From positions 968,025 to 1,032,024 of the forward strand of contig NC_016485.2 in assembly GCF_000227115.2 (NCBI RefSeq): a DNA stretch of 64,000 nt, in the 5' to 3' direction. The translations under genes were made by a program, and so were the position numbers. How positions within the stretch are numbered: position 1 is the first letter of the stretch; each line of letters begins with the position of its first letter. The notes under the pieces were generated by a model, which saw nothing but the letters and a program-made list of their open reading frames with translations, was not told the DNA's origin and ran no database searches. The DNA comes from Naumovozyma dairenensis CBS 421. Its lineage: Eukaryota > Ascomycota > Saccharomycetes > Saccharomycetales > Saccharomycetaceae. Shown in pieces: positions 8,824 to 18,494 of the stretch.

Positions 8824-11800
8824 TTAAGAGGATGTGACGGTAATTTCTTGTGTGGATGGATTATAATATGGATCGAGTAGGTGACGGTATTCAGAGTTGA
8901 AAATGATGTGGAGTGGAATGATGCTAGTATCCCATGTTTCGGCATTTGACCATTGGACTTCACACGTACTATTACGGAATATACGAACAACACGTTCGAT
9001 GAGATGTAATTTATTTTTATAGTCAGTATGTGGAACATTATAGGCATTATCTTGACGGTGGTTATACAACTTGAGTCTTCGAACGTGGAAGGTGTTGGTA
9101 CGACGATTACCAAGCTGAGAGTTTAGTCTGTAGGTTTGGTCACCCAATGTTTCAATAATCTTGAAGGGACCATACCACAAGTGGTGGAATTTGGTAAAAG
9201 GTTTATTGTTGTAGGCATCCTTATGAACCAGTACTGAGTCGCCAACCTTGAAGTTTGTAACACGATGGTGTTCATTAAAGTGAATAGATTGGCGGTCTTG
9301 AGCATCAGCCATATTTGTTTGTATTGAAACCATAATATTTTGTAGTGCTTGCAAGTGATAGTCTAAGTTGGATTGTGAGGTACTAGGGGTTTGCTGCTCT
9401 TCATTATTCTGCGAGTGGTCAAGTATGGGGTTGGTAAAACCAGGCAACCTTGGGTGGAAACCATAGTTAGCAAAGAAGGGAGTAGTTTTGATGCTACTCT
9501 GGTAGGTGTTGTTGTAAGCAAAAGCAGCGACAGAACAGTACATTGGCCAATCAGTGGCGTGTTGATTGGTGTAACTGGCTACAATCTTTCTCATAGTGTC
9601 ATTGGTTCGTTCGGTTTGTCCGTTGGAAGCTGGGTTATATGAGGTAGTGAATTTAAGATGGATTCGTAGTCTTTGTTTGAGACGGTCCCAAATTTTACCA
9701 GTAAATAGCTTGTCTCTATCGGACACAATTTCATCTGGGACACCATGATGACAGATTATATGGTTGATTAGAAGGTCAGCACAGTGACTAGCGTCGATCG
9801 TCTTTTTCGTTGGAATAAAACGTGCCATTTTCGTTAGACGGTCGATAACCACTAGTACACAATTGAAGTTATGTGCTTCTTTCATACCGGAAACAAAGTC
9901 AATACCTATTGAAGACCAAGGGCGGTATGGAACAGCGAGTGGTTGGAAAATACCAGGAGGGAGGATCCGTGAATGTTTGTTACGTTGACATTGTGGACAG
10001 GTTCTGGTGTATTGTTCGATGATACTTACCATGTTAGGCCAATAATAATCATGTACCAGGTTTTGATAAGTTCTGAACGAACCAGGATGACCAGCTAGCA
10101 ACGAGTCGTGATGTAAATGTATTAATGTTTGACGAATAGTACCTTTGGGTATAACCAATCTTGAATCGAATGGTATTTTAGCAGAGTAGTAAAGTAAACC
10201 GTCTTTGAAGGAGTAATGTTTGATGATAGTAACGAACTTCCGTGGTAAGGGTGTATCTTTTTGGAGATTGGAATATATGTCTAACAATTCAGGGTCCTTT
10301 TGATATTCTTTTCGTAATGTAGTGAGGTATTGGGGATCCAATGAGATTCTAGATATAGTCCTTTCTGTGGACTCAGTATCCATTAGATTAATTCTTGATA
10401 AGGCGTCGACATGGTTTGTTTTTCCTTTAATATAATCAATTTCAAAGCTATACTCTGCCATATCTTCCCACCATCTTGCTAATCTTAATTTGAAACTCCT
10501 CTCAGTTAGTACATACTTTAATGATTGATGGTCAGTATACAACTTGAACTTTTTACCGAGTAGATAGTGTCTCCATTTCTCCAAACAACAAATGATTGCA
10601 AAAAATTCCTTTTCACGAATAGGCCAGTTTAATTCATGCCCATGTAGTGCTTTACTCATGTAGGCAACTACTCCGTAAAACCTTCCGTCTTTGAATAATT
10701 CCAATGTACCGCCAATAGCCGTGTTGCTAGCATCCGTCGTAACCACTACATCTAAATTGTGGTCAAAAGGTTTTAGTACTGGTGCTTCTAACAATGCTCT
10801 CTTTAATTTCTCAAACGCAAACTCTTGTTCTTTGTTCCATTTAACTTTCTTTGATTTGTCGTTTGCGTATTCCCTCAATGGTTTAGCAATATTAGAAAAA
10901 TCTTTAATGAAACGTCTATAGTAACCAATCAAACCTAAGAACCTCTGACAACTCTTGTTATCCTTTGGAGCACTCCAATTCTTAATGCATACTATCTTTT
11001 CTGGATCTGAATGAATGCCTGTAGAATTGATAACATGACCTAAGAATCCTACTTGATGTAAGAAAAACGAGCATTTTGATCTTTTTGCAAATAAGTGATG
11101 TTCCCTTAAAGCTTGCATAATGTTAGTGATGTGTTTAATATGTTCTTCCTCAGTTTTAGAGTAAATTAAAATGTCATCTAGGTATACAATACAGAACTTT
11201 CCAATATACTCTCTCAAAATATGATTCATCAATCTTTGGAATGTAGCAGGAGCATTAGTTAAACCAAAAGGCATGACATTCCATTGGTATTGTCCTCTTT
11301 GAGTAATAAAAGCGGTCTTGTAACGGTCTCCTTCCGCAATCGGTACTTGATGGTAACCACTGACTAAGTCTAGTTTACTAAAAATTGTGGCACCTCTGAG
11401 TTGGTCAAACAAATCATCAATCAATGGTATAGGATACCTGGCTTTCACAGTAATTTCATTAAGCCTTCTATAATCGACACAAAGTCTTCTTGATCCGTCT
11501 TTCTTCTTAACGTATATAACAGGTGCTGCAAAAGGTGAGTCGCTAGGGCTAATCTTGTTGTCTTTCATTAAGTCTTTTAATTCGTCTTCTAAAGCTTTGC
11601 GTTCTTCTTCAGCCATCCTGTATGCACGTTGAAATACTGGTGTAGCACCCTCTTTGAGTGTGATTTGATGGTGAATTGTCTTGGTATGTTCGTCGCGAGC
11701 TGGAATCTTTTCAACTAAGATATCTCCGAACTCTTTTGTAATTTCTGATGGTGGTTCTGTACTCGAATCGCTGGTGGATATCCAACATAAATGCACTTCA

Positions 11801-13116
11801 TTATTCTTGTTCGTAATATCGTTTCTAATGGTTCTCCATGGTACTAATTCTGATGGTTGTACCATTGTCTTTAATGCTGAGCGTAGTATGTTGGGGTGAT
11901 TGTTGATGAATGGCATTCCTAAAATAATAGCGGATGTTAGTGTGAATGGTGCGATCAGAGCCGAAAGAGTGAAAGGTTCACCATCAATAATAAATTTAAC
12001 TTTGCAAGCATGACTAATTTCTGACATAGTGCCATCTCCAGTTTTACAATGTATTGGTTTTGTAAGTTTCCTAGTAATGAAATTGAGTCTGTTTGCCCAT
12101 GTAGGGTCAATGATGTTGGAGCTTGCGCCTGTATCTAATAAGGCTTGTACTTTTTGTTTGTTTGAAAATTTAGTAGTTACGTGTGGTAATTCGTTAATTA
12201 GTGCTTGATGTTCATGGGAAGTAATGGAATTTTGCAACTCATTAATGAGTGTAATATTTTCTGTAGAAAAAGAAGGATGGTCACCTTGTGGTGAAACATG
12301 TAAGTTATTGATATATACTACAGGTGACCTATTTAATTTTTTGTAACTTAGGTCACTGATAGGGATAGTGTTAGGTCCTGACTTTCTGAAAGATTTTTGA
12401 TTGTAACGGTGTCTTCCAAATTGTCTATTTTTGGAGTTACGACATTCGTTGGATTTATGGCCTGGACGGCCACAAATATAACAAACGATGGATGGTGTAT
12501 TATGATGTTGATTGCCTTTAGTATTGTCTCCATGGACGTCGCTAACTAAACCACAAAATCTTGGGTCTAAAATAGAATCCTTGAACATAATGGATCTATT
12601 TTCTCCAATGACGATGGCTTCTTGAACGTTTTGCGGGTTCTGGGAACGAATAGCATCTTGTAATCCCAGTTGTAGTGGGAATAAGAAACAAGCTAACTTC
12701 CATGAGGAATCCTTGAAGTCGGCTGGAAGGAATGCTAATCTATTTTCAAAATGATTAACGTATTCCCTATAAGTTCTGATCTTCTTTGGTGGTGACATCA
12801 ATGAACGAAAGTTAATGGCGATTTCATTGTTCTTGTCAGATTGATACTTGGTATCTAACGTAAGCCAGAATTCTTCATACGAATTGAAGGTTGTGTTCTT
12901 CAGCCAGTTAGCTGCATTACCTTCGAAATAATTGTAAAGACCAGCCATAAATTGTCTGTCTGAAACTTCGAACAATTCTTTGTTACCTTGCATAGCAGCT
13001 TTCCAAGTGAAATATTCATCTGGTTCGCCTTTAAATGTTTTGACAATCTTTAAAAAATTTACCATATTGCCTTGTCTCTCATTGTTTTGAGTAGTAGATT
13101 CAGTAGTTTGACGCAT
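8824..13116 (-). CDS. Gag-Pol polyprotein of the Ty3-like element, single fused frame
   Basis: This 1430-residue polyprotein contains, in order, a capsid-like Gag region (about 1-205), a CCHC zinc knuckle (C212, C215, H220, C225), an aspartic protease (LLDTGAS, Asp at 328), and reverse transcriptase (catalytic YLDD at 645-648, upstream FSKLDLVSGYHQ). RNase H follows (TTDASNTAIGG about 765, LYTDHQSLKY), then an integrase zinc finger (HHDSLLAGH...CPQCQ, about 1020-1065) and a DDE core (GIDFVSG, VSDRD, SNGQTERTND). The start at 13116 is 57 bp after the primer-binding site; a second Met at residue 18 is possible. There is no stop or frame change between Gag and protease, whereas S. cerevisiae Ty3 separates GAG3 and POL3 by a +1 frameshift. 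The C-terminus (IERVVRIF...VQWSNAETWD) faintly resembles a chromodomain. All catalytic motifs look intact. Confidence 0.95.
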   Translation of the reverse strand: MRQTTESTTQNNERQGNMVNFLKIVKTFKGEPDEYFTWKAAMQGNKELFEVSDRQFMAGLYNYFEGNAANWLKNTTFNSYEEFWLTLDTKYQSDKNNEIAINFRSLMSPPKKIRTYREYVNHFENRLAFLPADFKDSSWKLACFLFPLQLGLQDAIRSQNPQNVQEAIVIGENRSIMFKDSILDPRFCGLVSDVHGDNTKGNQHHNTPSIVCYICGRPGHKSNECRNSKNRQFGRHRYNQKSFRKSGPNTIPISDLSYKKLNRSPVVYINNLHVSPQGDHPSFSTENITLINELQNSITSHEHQALINELPHVTTKFSNKQKVQALLDTGASSNIIDPTWANRLNFITRKLTKPIHCKTGDGTMSEISHACKVKFIIDGEPFTLSALIAPFTLTSAIILGMPFINNHPNILRSALKTMVQPSELVPWRTIRNDITNKNNEVHLCWISTSDSSTEPPSEITKEFGDILVEKIPARDEHTKTIHHQITLKEGATPVFQRAYRMAEEERKALEDELKDLMKDNKISPSDSPFAAPVIYVKKKDGSRRLCVDYRRLNEITVKARYPIPLIDDLFDQLRGATIFSKLDLVSGYHQVPIAEGDRYKTAFITQRGQYQWNVMPFGLTNAPATFQRLMNHILREYIGKFCIVYLDDILIYSKTEEEHIKHITNIMQALREHHLFAKRSKCSFFLHQVGFLGHVINSTGIHSDPEKIVCIKNWSAPKDNKSCQRFLGLIGYYRRFIKDFSNIAKPLREYANDKSKKVKWNKEQEFAFEKLKRALLEAPVLKPFDHNLDVVVTTDASNTAIGGTLELFKDGRFYGVVAYMSKALHGHELNWPIREKEFFAIICCLEKWRHYLLGKKFKLYTDHQSLKYVLTERSFKLRLARWWEDMAEYSFEIDYIKGKTNHVDALSRINLMDTESTERTISRISLDPQYLTTLRKEYQKDPELLDIYSNLQKDTPLPRKFVTIIKHYSFKDGLLYYSAKIPFDSRLVIPKGTIRQTLIHLHHDSLLAGHPGSFRTYQNLVHDYYWPNMVSIIEQYTRTCPQCQRNKHSRILPPGIFQPLAVPYRPWSSIGIDFVSGMKEAHNFNCVLVVIDRLTKMARFIPTKKTIDASHCADLLINHIICHHGVPDEIVSDRDKLFTGKIWDRLKQRLRIHLKFTTSYNPASNGQTERTNDTMRKIVASYTNQHATDWPMYCSVAAFAYNNTYQSSIKTTPFFANYGFHPRLPGFTNPILDHSQNNEEQQTPSTSQSNLDYHLQALQNIMVSIQTNMADAQDRQSIHFNEHHRVTNFKVGDSVLVHKDAYNNKPFTKFHHLWYGPFKIIETLGDQTYRLNSQLGNRRTNTFHVRRLKLYNHRQDNAYNVPHTDYKNKLHLIERVVRIFRNSTCEVQWSNAETWDTSIIPLHIIFNSEYRHLLDPYYNPSTQEITVTSS

Positions 13117-13173
13117 TGTATAATAATTTGTAATATAAGTTGTAATAGGGCTATTCCTGATGTGAATCGACCT

Positions 13174-13185
13174 GCGGCGCTACCA
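13174..13185 (-). promoter_or_regulatory. Primer-binding site for initiator tRNA-Met
   Basis: On the minus strand, two bases after the 5' LTR end, the sequence is TGGTAGCGCCGC. It is the exact complement of the 3' end of yeast initiator tRNA-Met (GCGGCGCTACCA), the primer used by Ty1 and Ty3. Confidence 0.93.
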
Positions 13186-13187
13186 AT

Positions 13188-14298
13188 TGTAAAATATGAT
13201 TTGGATATAGTTTTGAATCTTGATTTTCTGACGAGAAGACTATAAGATTCTTATGAAATGTATGTATTTTTGTGCTCTCTTCTTATATAGTATAAAATGA
13301 TAACTAATAAAAGATATAAAGTAACGACTAAAATGTTTCTAATTCCAGCTCGACCCTTAGTCCTTTTATATCTTTCAAAATTATTTTATCTAATCGCTTG
13401 CCCGTCATAGTTAGCTTAGATAATCAACGAGCTTATTTAATCATATTTCGTTCTGGAACATTTGATAATTTGGGGATCATATTGTATCATAGACGTACTC
13501 CTTAATCTTGTGTTACTCCTTATGTTATTCTGTTTCATTGTAATGCACTGTGTTACTAAAATAGGAGTAGGATAAAGATTGGATAGGACAATAATAGAAT
13601 GGTAATAGAATGTGAATAGGGATAGGATAGAAATACAGGAGATAAAGTAAAGTTAGTAGTATCTTACTTACATTAGCTCCTAATTAGTTTCTCCACATAA
13701 TTACGGCTTATGATAATGATGATAAAGTAATAACTTGGTAAGTCAAATAAATTCTAGAAGTTCATATAATATCTCGTTGAAGTCATGCATGCATAAAACA
13801 AAATTCGTAATCATGAACACCGCTCTCAAAGTCCTTTCGACTAGGTGCTCCGCAGGACACTCTAAATACTTGTAGGTTTGATTAGGAGAGACTAATCCAG
13901 CACACCTGAGTAAACACTCAGCAAAACCATACAACTTAACCGACCCAATACATAACTTTTGTACGCATGGCCGGCCGAAACCGTAGACGTGGCTGCAATC
14001 AAAAACAATCTTAATAATAATAAGATAACACTTGCATGGCATTCGACTTAATTCAACAAACGATATTCAATTATAATTCAATAAACGTTATACAGCTACA
14101 AACATGTATGGTGCATAACATAGTTCGGGTCATTACTTCGAACCTGGTGAACTTCATAATAATAATTCTTGACTTGCTTTTCTAAAACGACTCATAACAT
14201 CATGACAGTAATTACTCAAATAATAATAAATAAACATACTTCTTTGTGAAACTTTGGCATGACGCCAACAGTTCGTAATCCTAATCGGATATCTTACA
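13188..14298 (-). repeat. 5' LTR of the Ty3-like element (right copy, complete)
   Basis: This 1111-bp LTR is the gap-free copy and serves as the reference for the left one. In element orientation it starts TGTAAGATATCC and ends ATATTTTACA. Short minus frames within it, such as one at 13743-14042, are not conserved coding sequence. Confidence 0.93.
13280..13292 (-). promoter_or_regulatory. TATA element in the 5' LTR
   Basis: The minus strand reads TACTATATAAGAAGA about 95 bp before the LTR end, a suitable place for the core promoter that drives the genomic RNA. Confidence 0.5.
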
Positions 14299-14301
14299 TT
14301 T

Positions 14302-14848
14302 TATATTATCTCTGACCTTTATAACGAAGTACTGGCATCATGCTAAAGTGTCACAAAGAAGTTTGTTTTTCTTATTATTAATTGAGTAATCACTGTCACG
14401 AAATTATGAGTCGTCCGTTATCAGTCAAGTGAGTTGTGAGTTGTGAAGTTCGAATTAATGACTCGAACTACGTTATGCACCGTACATGTCTGTAGCTGTA
14501 TAACGTTTATTGAAGTATAATTGAATATCTTTTGTTGAATTAAGTCAAATGTCATGTAAGCGTTATCTTATTATTATTAAAATTGTTTTTGATTGGAGCC
14601 ACGTCTACGGTTTCGGCCGGCCATGCGTACAAGAGTTATGTATTGGATCGGTTAAGTTGTATGGTTCTGCTGAGTGTTTATTCGGGCGTGTGGATTAGTC
14701 TCCCCTAATCAAACCTACATGTTTTTAGAGTGTCCTACGGAGCACTTAGTTGAATGGACTTTGCGAGCGGTGTTCATGATTATGAATTCTTGTTTTACAC
14801 ATGCATGACTTCAACGAGATATTAGATGAACTTCTAGAATACTTCTAT
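14302..14848 (+). mobile_element. Decayed solo LTR of the Ty3-like family, inverted
   Basis: Plus-strand sequence follows the LTR of the neighbouring element in element orientation, from the AACGAACTGTTGGCGTC region (here AACGAAGTACTGGCATC) through the GGTTTCGGCCGGCCATGCGTAC block to ACTTCAACGAGATATTA. There are many substitutions and small indels, so it is much older than the intact element. It abuts the intact 5' LTR almost directly and lacks its own 3' half. Confidence 0.8.
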
Positions 14849-14849
14849 T

Positions 14850-15600
14850 TGGAGTTCAACTTTAGTCCTTTTATGTTCTTTCCAAAATACTTTTTCATCA
14901 ACTTTTCCGATTGCTTATCTATAGCTTTCCCCTTTCCGTTAACCATTTCTGTTTTACGGCAATTTACTGGGTTTAAAAAATAGTAACAAAAAATAAAATA
15001 ACTAAGATCTTCCTTCCATAGGCGCATGATTAGTTGTTAGCATATTTGTGGCTTAGGATAACGTTAATAAGGTACTAATTACTAAGTCAATAAATTCTAG
15101 AGGTTCATCTAATTTCTCGTTGAAGTCATGCATGAATAAAACAAAACTCGTAAATATTAACACCGTTCTCATTGTCAGCTGCCTTGCTTTTCGCAAAACA
15201 CTCTAACTATTTCTACCAGATTAGGGGATACTAAGCGAAAACACTCGAGAAAATACTATACAACTAAACCGACCCATCACATAACTCTTGTACGTATTGT
15301 TGGCCGAAATCGTAGATGTGGCTGCAATCAAAACAGTTTTAATAATAATAAAATAGCACTTGCATGATATTCGACTTGCTTCAACGAAAGAAATATTCAG
15401 TTATAATTCACGGAACTTATACAGCTCCAGACATGTATGGTGCATCAAGTTGTTTAGAATATTACTTGGAACCGAACAAATTCATGATAATTTTTAGTTC
15501 ACTTTCGTGACCCCGACTCACTAATTCGTGACATTCGATTCTGATTAGAGATTGGTGTCACGTCAGACTCTCACGAAGAGTTATATTTTATTTTATAAGT
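14850..15600 (-). mobile_element. Second decayed LTR of the Ty3-like family
   Basis: This stretch has the same orientation as the intact element. It matches the LTR from the TTTAGTCCTTTTAT block through the ATTCTAGAGGTTCATCTAA and GTGGCTGCAATCAAAACA blocks to about GTGTCACGTCAGACTCTCACGAAG. It is diverged throughout and has lost about 150 bp at its left and part of the middle. The adjoining inverted relic suggests repeated insertion into the same tRNA-linked target, followed by deletion. Confidence 0.75.
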
Positions 15601-17454
15601 TTTCTTGACTCGTGGAATTGGAATGAAAAATAAGAGCTCTACATACGTTCCAGAAACATACATCTGATAGAGGGTTGTCGTACTAAAATAAGAAAGAATT
15701 AAAAATTCGGCCTGGAATCAAAGTGTTTTTTGTTTTGTCTCATTATTCTAGTGTTTGCCTTTCAAGAAGTTTAGACTCATCTATTTGTAAAATGCTAATT
15801 TAGTTCTAGGCAATGATAGTACAGGATTATCTATTCAGCACGTTGAGATATGATATATAGAGGATGACAAGGCGGATACCTAAAGGCTTTAAGAATGGTA
15901 AGGTTCTTTGAAGTAGCTTCAATTGAAGATTTATCATTAGTTTGGCTCGCCCTGTCGCATATACGGGTGATACACTCTAATATAATATTCGTTATACGTG
16001 ATCAAAGTACACCTAGTATCCAGCTAATACTCTCCAATCTTTAGATCCCTAAATCTAAGTTATAGTTTATACTTCGCAACCTGTTTCTTTATTTTTTAAA
16101 TTTTTTTTATTTTTACTCATTCTTGCCGATATTGTTAATATATTGAAAGGGCTATAAAAATCACTTCAAACAAGTGTCTTAAATTATCTTGCCTTAGTGT
16201 TTCAAATCAATAAAATGATATTTTTTTTGCTTGTGGCTTTATGTCGATTAGGCAGTATTGACTTCATATGGAGTTATGGATGATACTCTAGACACTACTA
16301 GTATGGCTCGTCTTGTAGTACGCTGTAAACTGTTGTTACGGGCTCTATGCCTTGAATCCCAACAGAGGTCAATAGTTTTACGAAAACCTTATTAATGTTA
16401 CGTTAAAATTTCTTTCGTACGTTGCGCAGAGCCACCAAGGGCTGAACGACGTAGGTATTGGAATAAAAAGGATTGCAGATCAAAGTCGACTTATGACTAC
16501 TTTATGTGTATTTTCCTCTCTTTCACTTCTATTTGTTATTAATTCATGTATTATTGTTTATGTTTTTTAGGATAACTGAATTTCATTTCCAAGTTTCTGT
16601 TTCTTGCAAGTTTTGAGTCATTCCCAGATTATTCGGTAATCGTCTCAGTTTTCATTTTAACGCAATAGAATCAAAATTGGTCTACGCATTGCCACCAGTT
16701 ATCAGCATCTGTTTTTTAGGCTCCTGTCAGAATAAAGCTACAAACATGTGTTGATATCGTCATTATTATGGTCGGAGGGCAGTTTTCAATCCGATAAACT
16801 ATGTGTCATATATTCACCCCCTTGGAAATGTTTGACCTTCTATTGATGAAAGTCGCCAGTTTTTTGAGAACACAAACTCTACACCTGGACTTGCCACTCC
16901 ATTTTATAATCCAAGAAATCCGATCCCACGTCCTGATACTATAATTATGTGTGGACATAGAGGTGAGTAATAACCGACTTGCCGTTGCTTGACGAGCACC
17001 TAAATATCATGCTAAAAGAGCCTACTTTACTGTTGTATTAAAGAGTCTAACGAGATACCCAGCCATTACCTGCTCCCTCAAAAAACGCATGTAGTGAGGA
17101 GGAAAGTTTTGAATAACTGACAGTAGGCGAAATCCTCTTGCCCAAGACTAACATTAATTTCTCCAATGCGAAAAAAAGAAAAGCATCAACGTTCAGATTA
17201 TTGCCGAACAGACCAAAGTATATACTTATTTCCTCTACATGTATGTCATACCTACAATATATCTACGGCAAAAACATGACGTGTCTTATTTATGGAAACC
17301 TTTTCGGTAAGTTAGTCTATCGTGTACAATTTCAATCACGTTGTTCATTTGATGAACCTAGTTGACTCCTGATAAAAACACCAGGTTAAATAGAGCGATA
17401 TTTAATTGGTCAAATCCTTTTGTTCCCTGGATACGGGGCAGCTGAATAACTTCC
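15601..17454. other. gene-free stretch between LTR relics and INO4
   Basis: I see no convincing gene. A 75-codon frame at 17138-17365 has no recognisable features. Part may be further transposon debris too decayed to align by eye. Confidence 0.4.
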
Positions 17455-17898
17455 TCATTTCTCCCCTTGGTTGATTTCCCATACTAATTCTTGACTATAT
17501 GCTTCGCTTTCATAAGCATCATCTTTGAATTCCTTTAACTTTGTTCGCAATTGATTATTTTTCTTATAGAGCCATCGGAGATAATATGTTGTCTTCAAGT
17601 ATATTATCAGTTCGGATCTGTTTTCATTCTGTTCGAGATCTGGTACGAGTTTTACAAGGTCGTCATATATCGATCGAACGTTTTCTCGCCTCTTTTTCTC
17701 GGAAGTAACATGGTTAATACGTACCTCATCTTCTGTTAGCTTATTCGCCTTCCTAGCGCGTACTCTTATTTTTTTTCTTTCTGTTTGTTTAGTTACCATA
17801 CCAGTTCGTTGATCTCGATTCTTCAGCTGCTTTGAAGGAACATTATCTTCGAGAATTTCAAAACCAAAACTAGAGTTCTCACCAGTAATTGGATACAT
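17455..17898 (-). CDS. INO4: Ino4, bHLH activator of phospholipid synthesis genes
   Basis: This 147-residue protein (S. cerevisiae Ino4 has 151) has a C-terminal basic helix-loop-helix domain at about 55-125. The basic region reads RINHVTSEKKRREN, followed by helix 1 (SIYDDLVKLVPDL) and helix 2 (NRSELIIYLKTTYYLRWLYKKN). The motifs RINHV-SEKKRRE and SELIIYLK are specific to Ino4 among yeast bHLH proteins. Ino4 dimerises with Ino2 in the nucleus and binds the UAS-INO element (CATGTG) of INO1, CHO1 and other phospholipid genes, with repression by Opi1. The N-terminus (1-50) is poorly conserved and acidic-basic mixed, with no activation domain expected. It is divergently transcribed from YOL107W, exactly as in S. 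cerevisiae, with 596 bp between the starts. Confidence 0.93.
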   Translation of the reverse strand: MYPITGENSSFGFEILEDNVPSKQLKNRDQRTGMVTKQTERKKIRVRARKANKLTEDEVRINHVTSEKKRRENVRSIYDDLVKLVPDLEQNENRSELIIYLKTTYYLRWLYKKNNQLRTKLKEFKDDAYESEAYSQELVWEINQGEK

Positions 17899-18494
17899 TA
17901 TTGTAGCACCTGGATGTTGTTGCTAATGGTTGCCTTTTATTCAATAGTACTATAAAGTCTGGTCAATCTTAAGGCAATTTCTAAATATCACCAATGAAAG
18001 ATTCTTAATGGTGGCGATTTTTACTATCTAAAACTCCAACAAATACAACCTCTCTTTTGGTACTTCTCAAATAGCACTGCAGTTCCAATGATACTAAAAT
18101 AACAGTGGAGAGAACCGATCAGATCTTTAATCTCTAATTTTACGCTTATCGGCTCTATATTTTATCATCTCTATTCCAATTGTTGTTCGGTGGATAAACT
18201 TTTGCCTCCGAAGATTCTAACCCGTACATCACACTAGGTAAACCTATATGTAGAAAAAGTACGTTGTTATGTGGTATTGGCTGTAAATTAAAATTAAAGG
18301 TTGAATAAATACAATTCCTAATTCATGCAACTTAGATGAAAAAAGTTAAAGTTGGACAGATAGTCACCGCTAATACTGTAACGTTGTTTTGTGCCCATTA
18401 TAACACCCTAGTTTCGACGAACAGTATTTCCTGTTAGTTGTTTTCATATAACCATATCCAAAAGTTACTTGGTATTTAATTAACTTTTCACCAA
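17899..18494. other. divergent promoter region INO4 / YOL107W
   Basis: This is the shared upstream region of two outward-facing genes. It holds a good Rap1-type sequence (AACCCGTACATCAC, 18219-18232). I see no CATGTG UAS-INO core, so there is no sign here of Ino2/Ino4 autoregulation. Confidence 0.6.
18219..18232 (+). promoter_or_regulatory. Rap1-type site
   Basis: AACCCGTACATCAC fits the Rap1 consensus ACCCRYACAYM at every position. It lies 263 bp upstream of YOL107W and 321 bp upstream of INO4. It also matches the C-strand of the conserved yeast telomere core (see findings). Confidence 0.5.

Larger units (their letters stand above)
7750..14298 (-). mobile_element. Full-length Ty3/gypsy (Metaviridae-type) LTR retrotransposon
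   Basis: A 6.5-kb element on the minus strand is bounded by two LTRs that read TGTAAGATATCC...ATTTTACA in element orientation. In order it holds the 5' LTR (13188-14298), a tRNA-iMet primer-binding site, one 1430-codon gag-pol frame, a polypurine tract and the 3' LTR (7750-8790). The pol order (protease, reverse transcriptase, RNase H, integrase) is that of Ty3/gypsy, not Ty1/copia. The 3' end lies 17 bp upstream of a tRNA-Asn, the position that S. cerevisiae Ty3 chooses through pol III factors. The flanks TTTTT (7745-7749) and TTTTA (14299-14303) are a possible 5-bp target duplication with one mismatch. The frame is intact, so insertion is probably recent and the element may be active. Confidence 0.93.

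Noticed and set aside
13743..14042. 99-codon minus frame inside the right LTR
   Set aside because: It is not preserved in the left LTR or the decayed copies, so it is a chance frame in LTR sequence.
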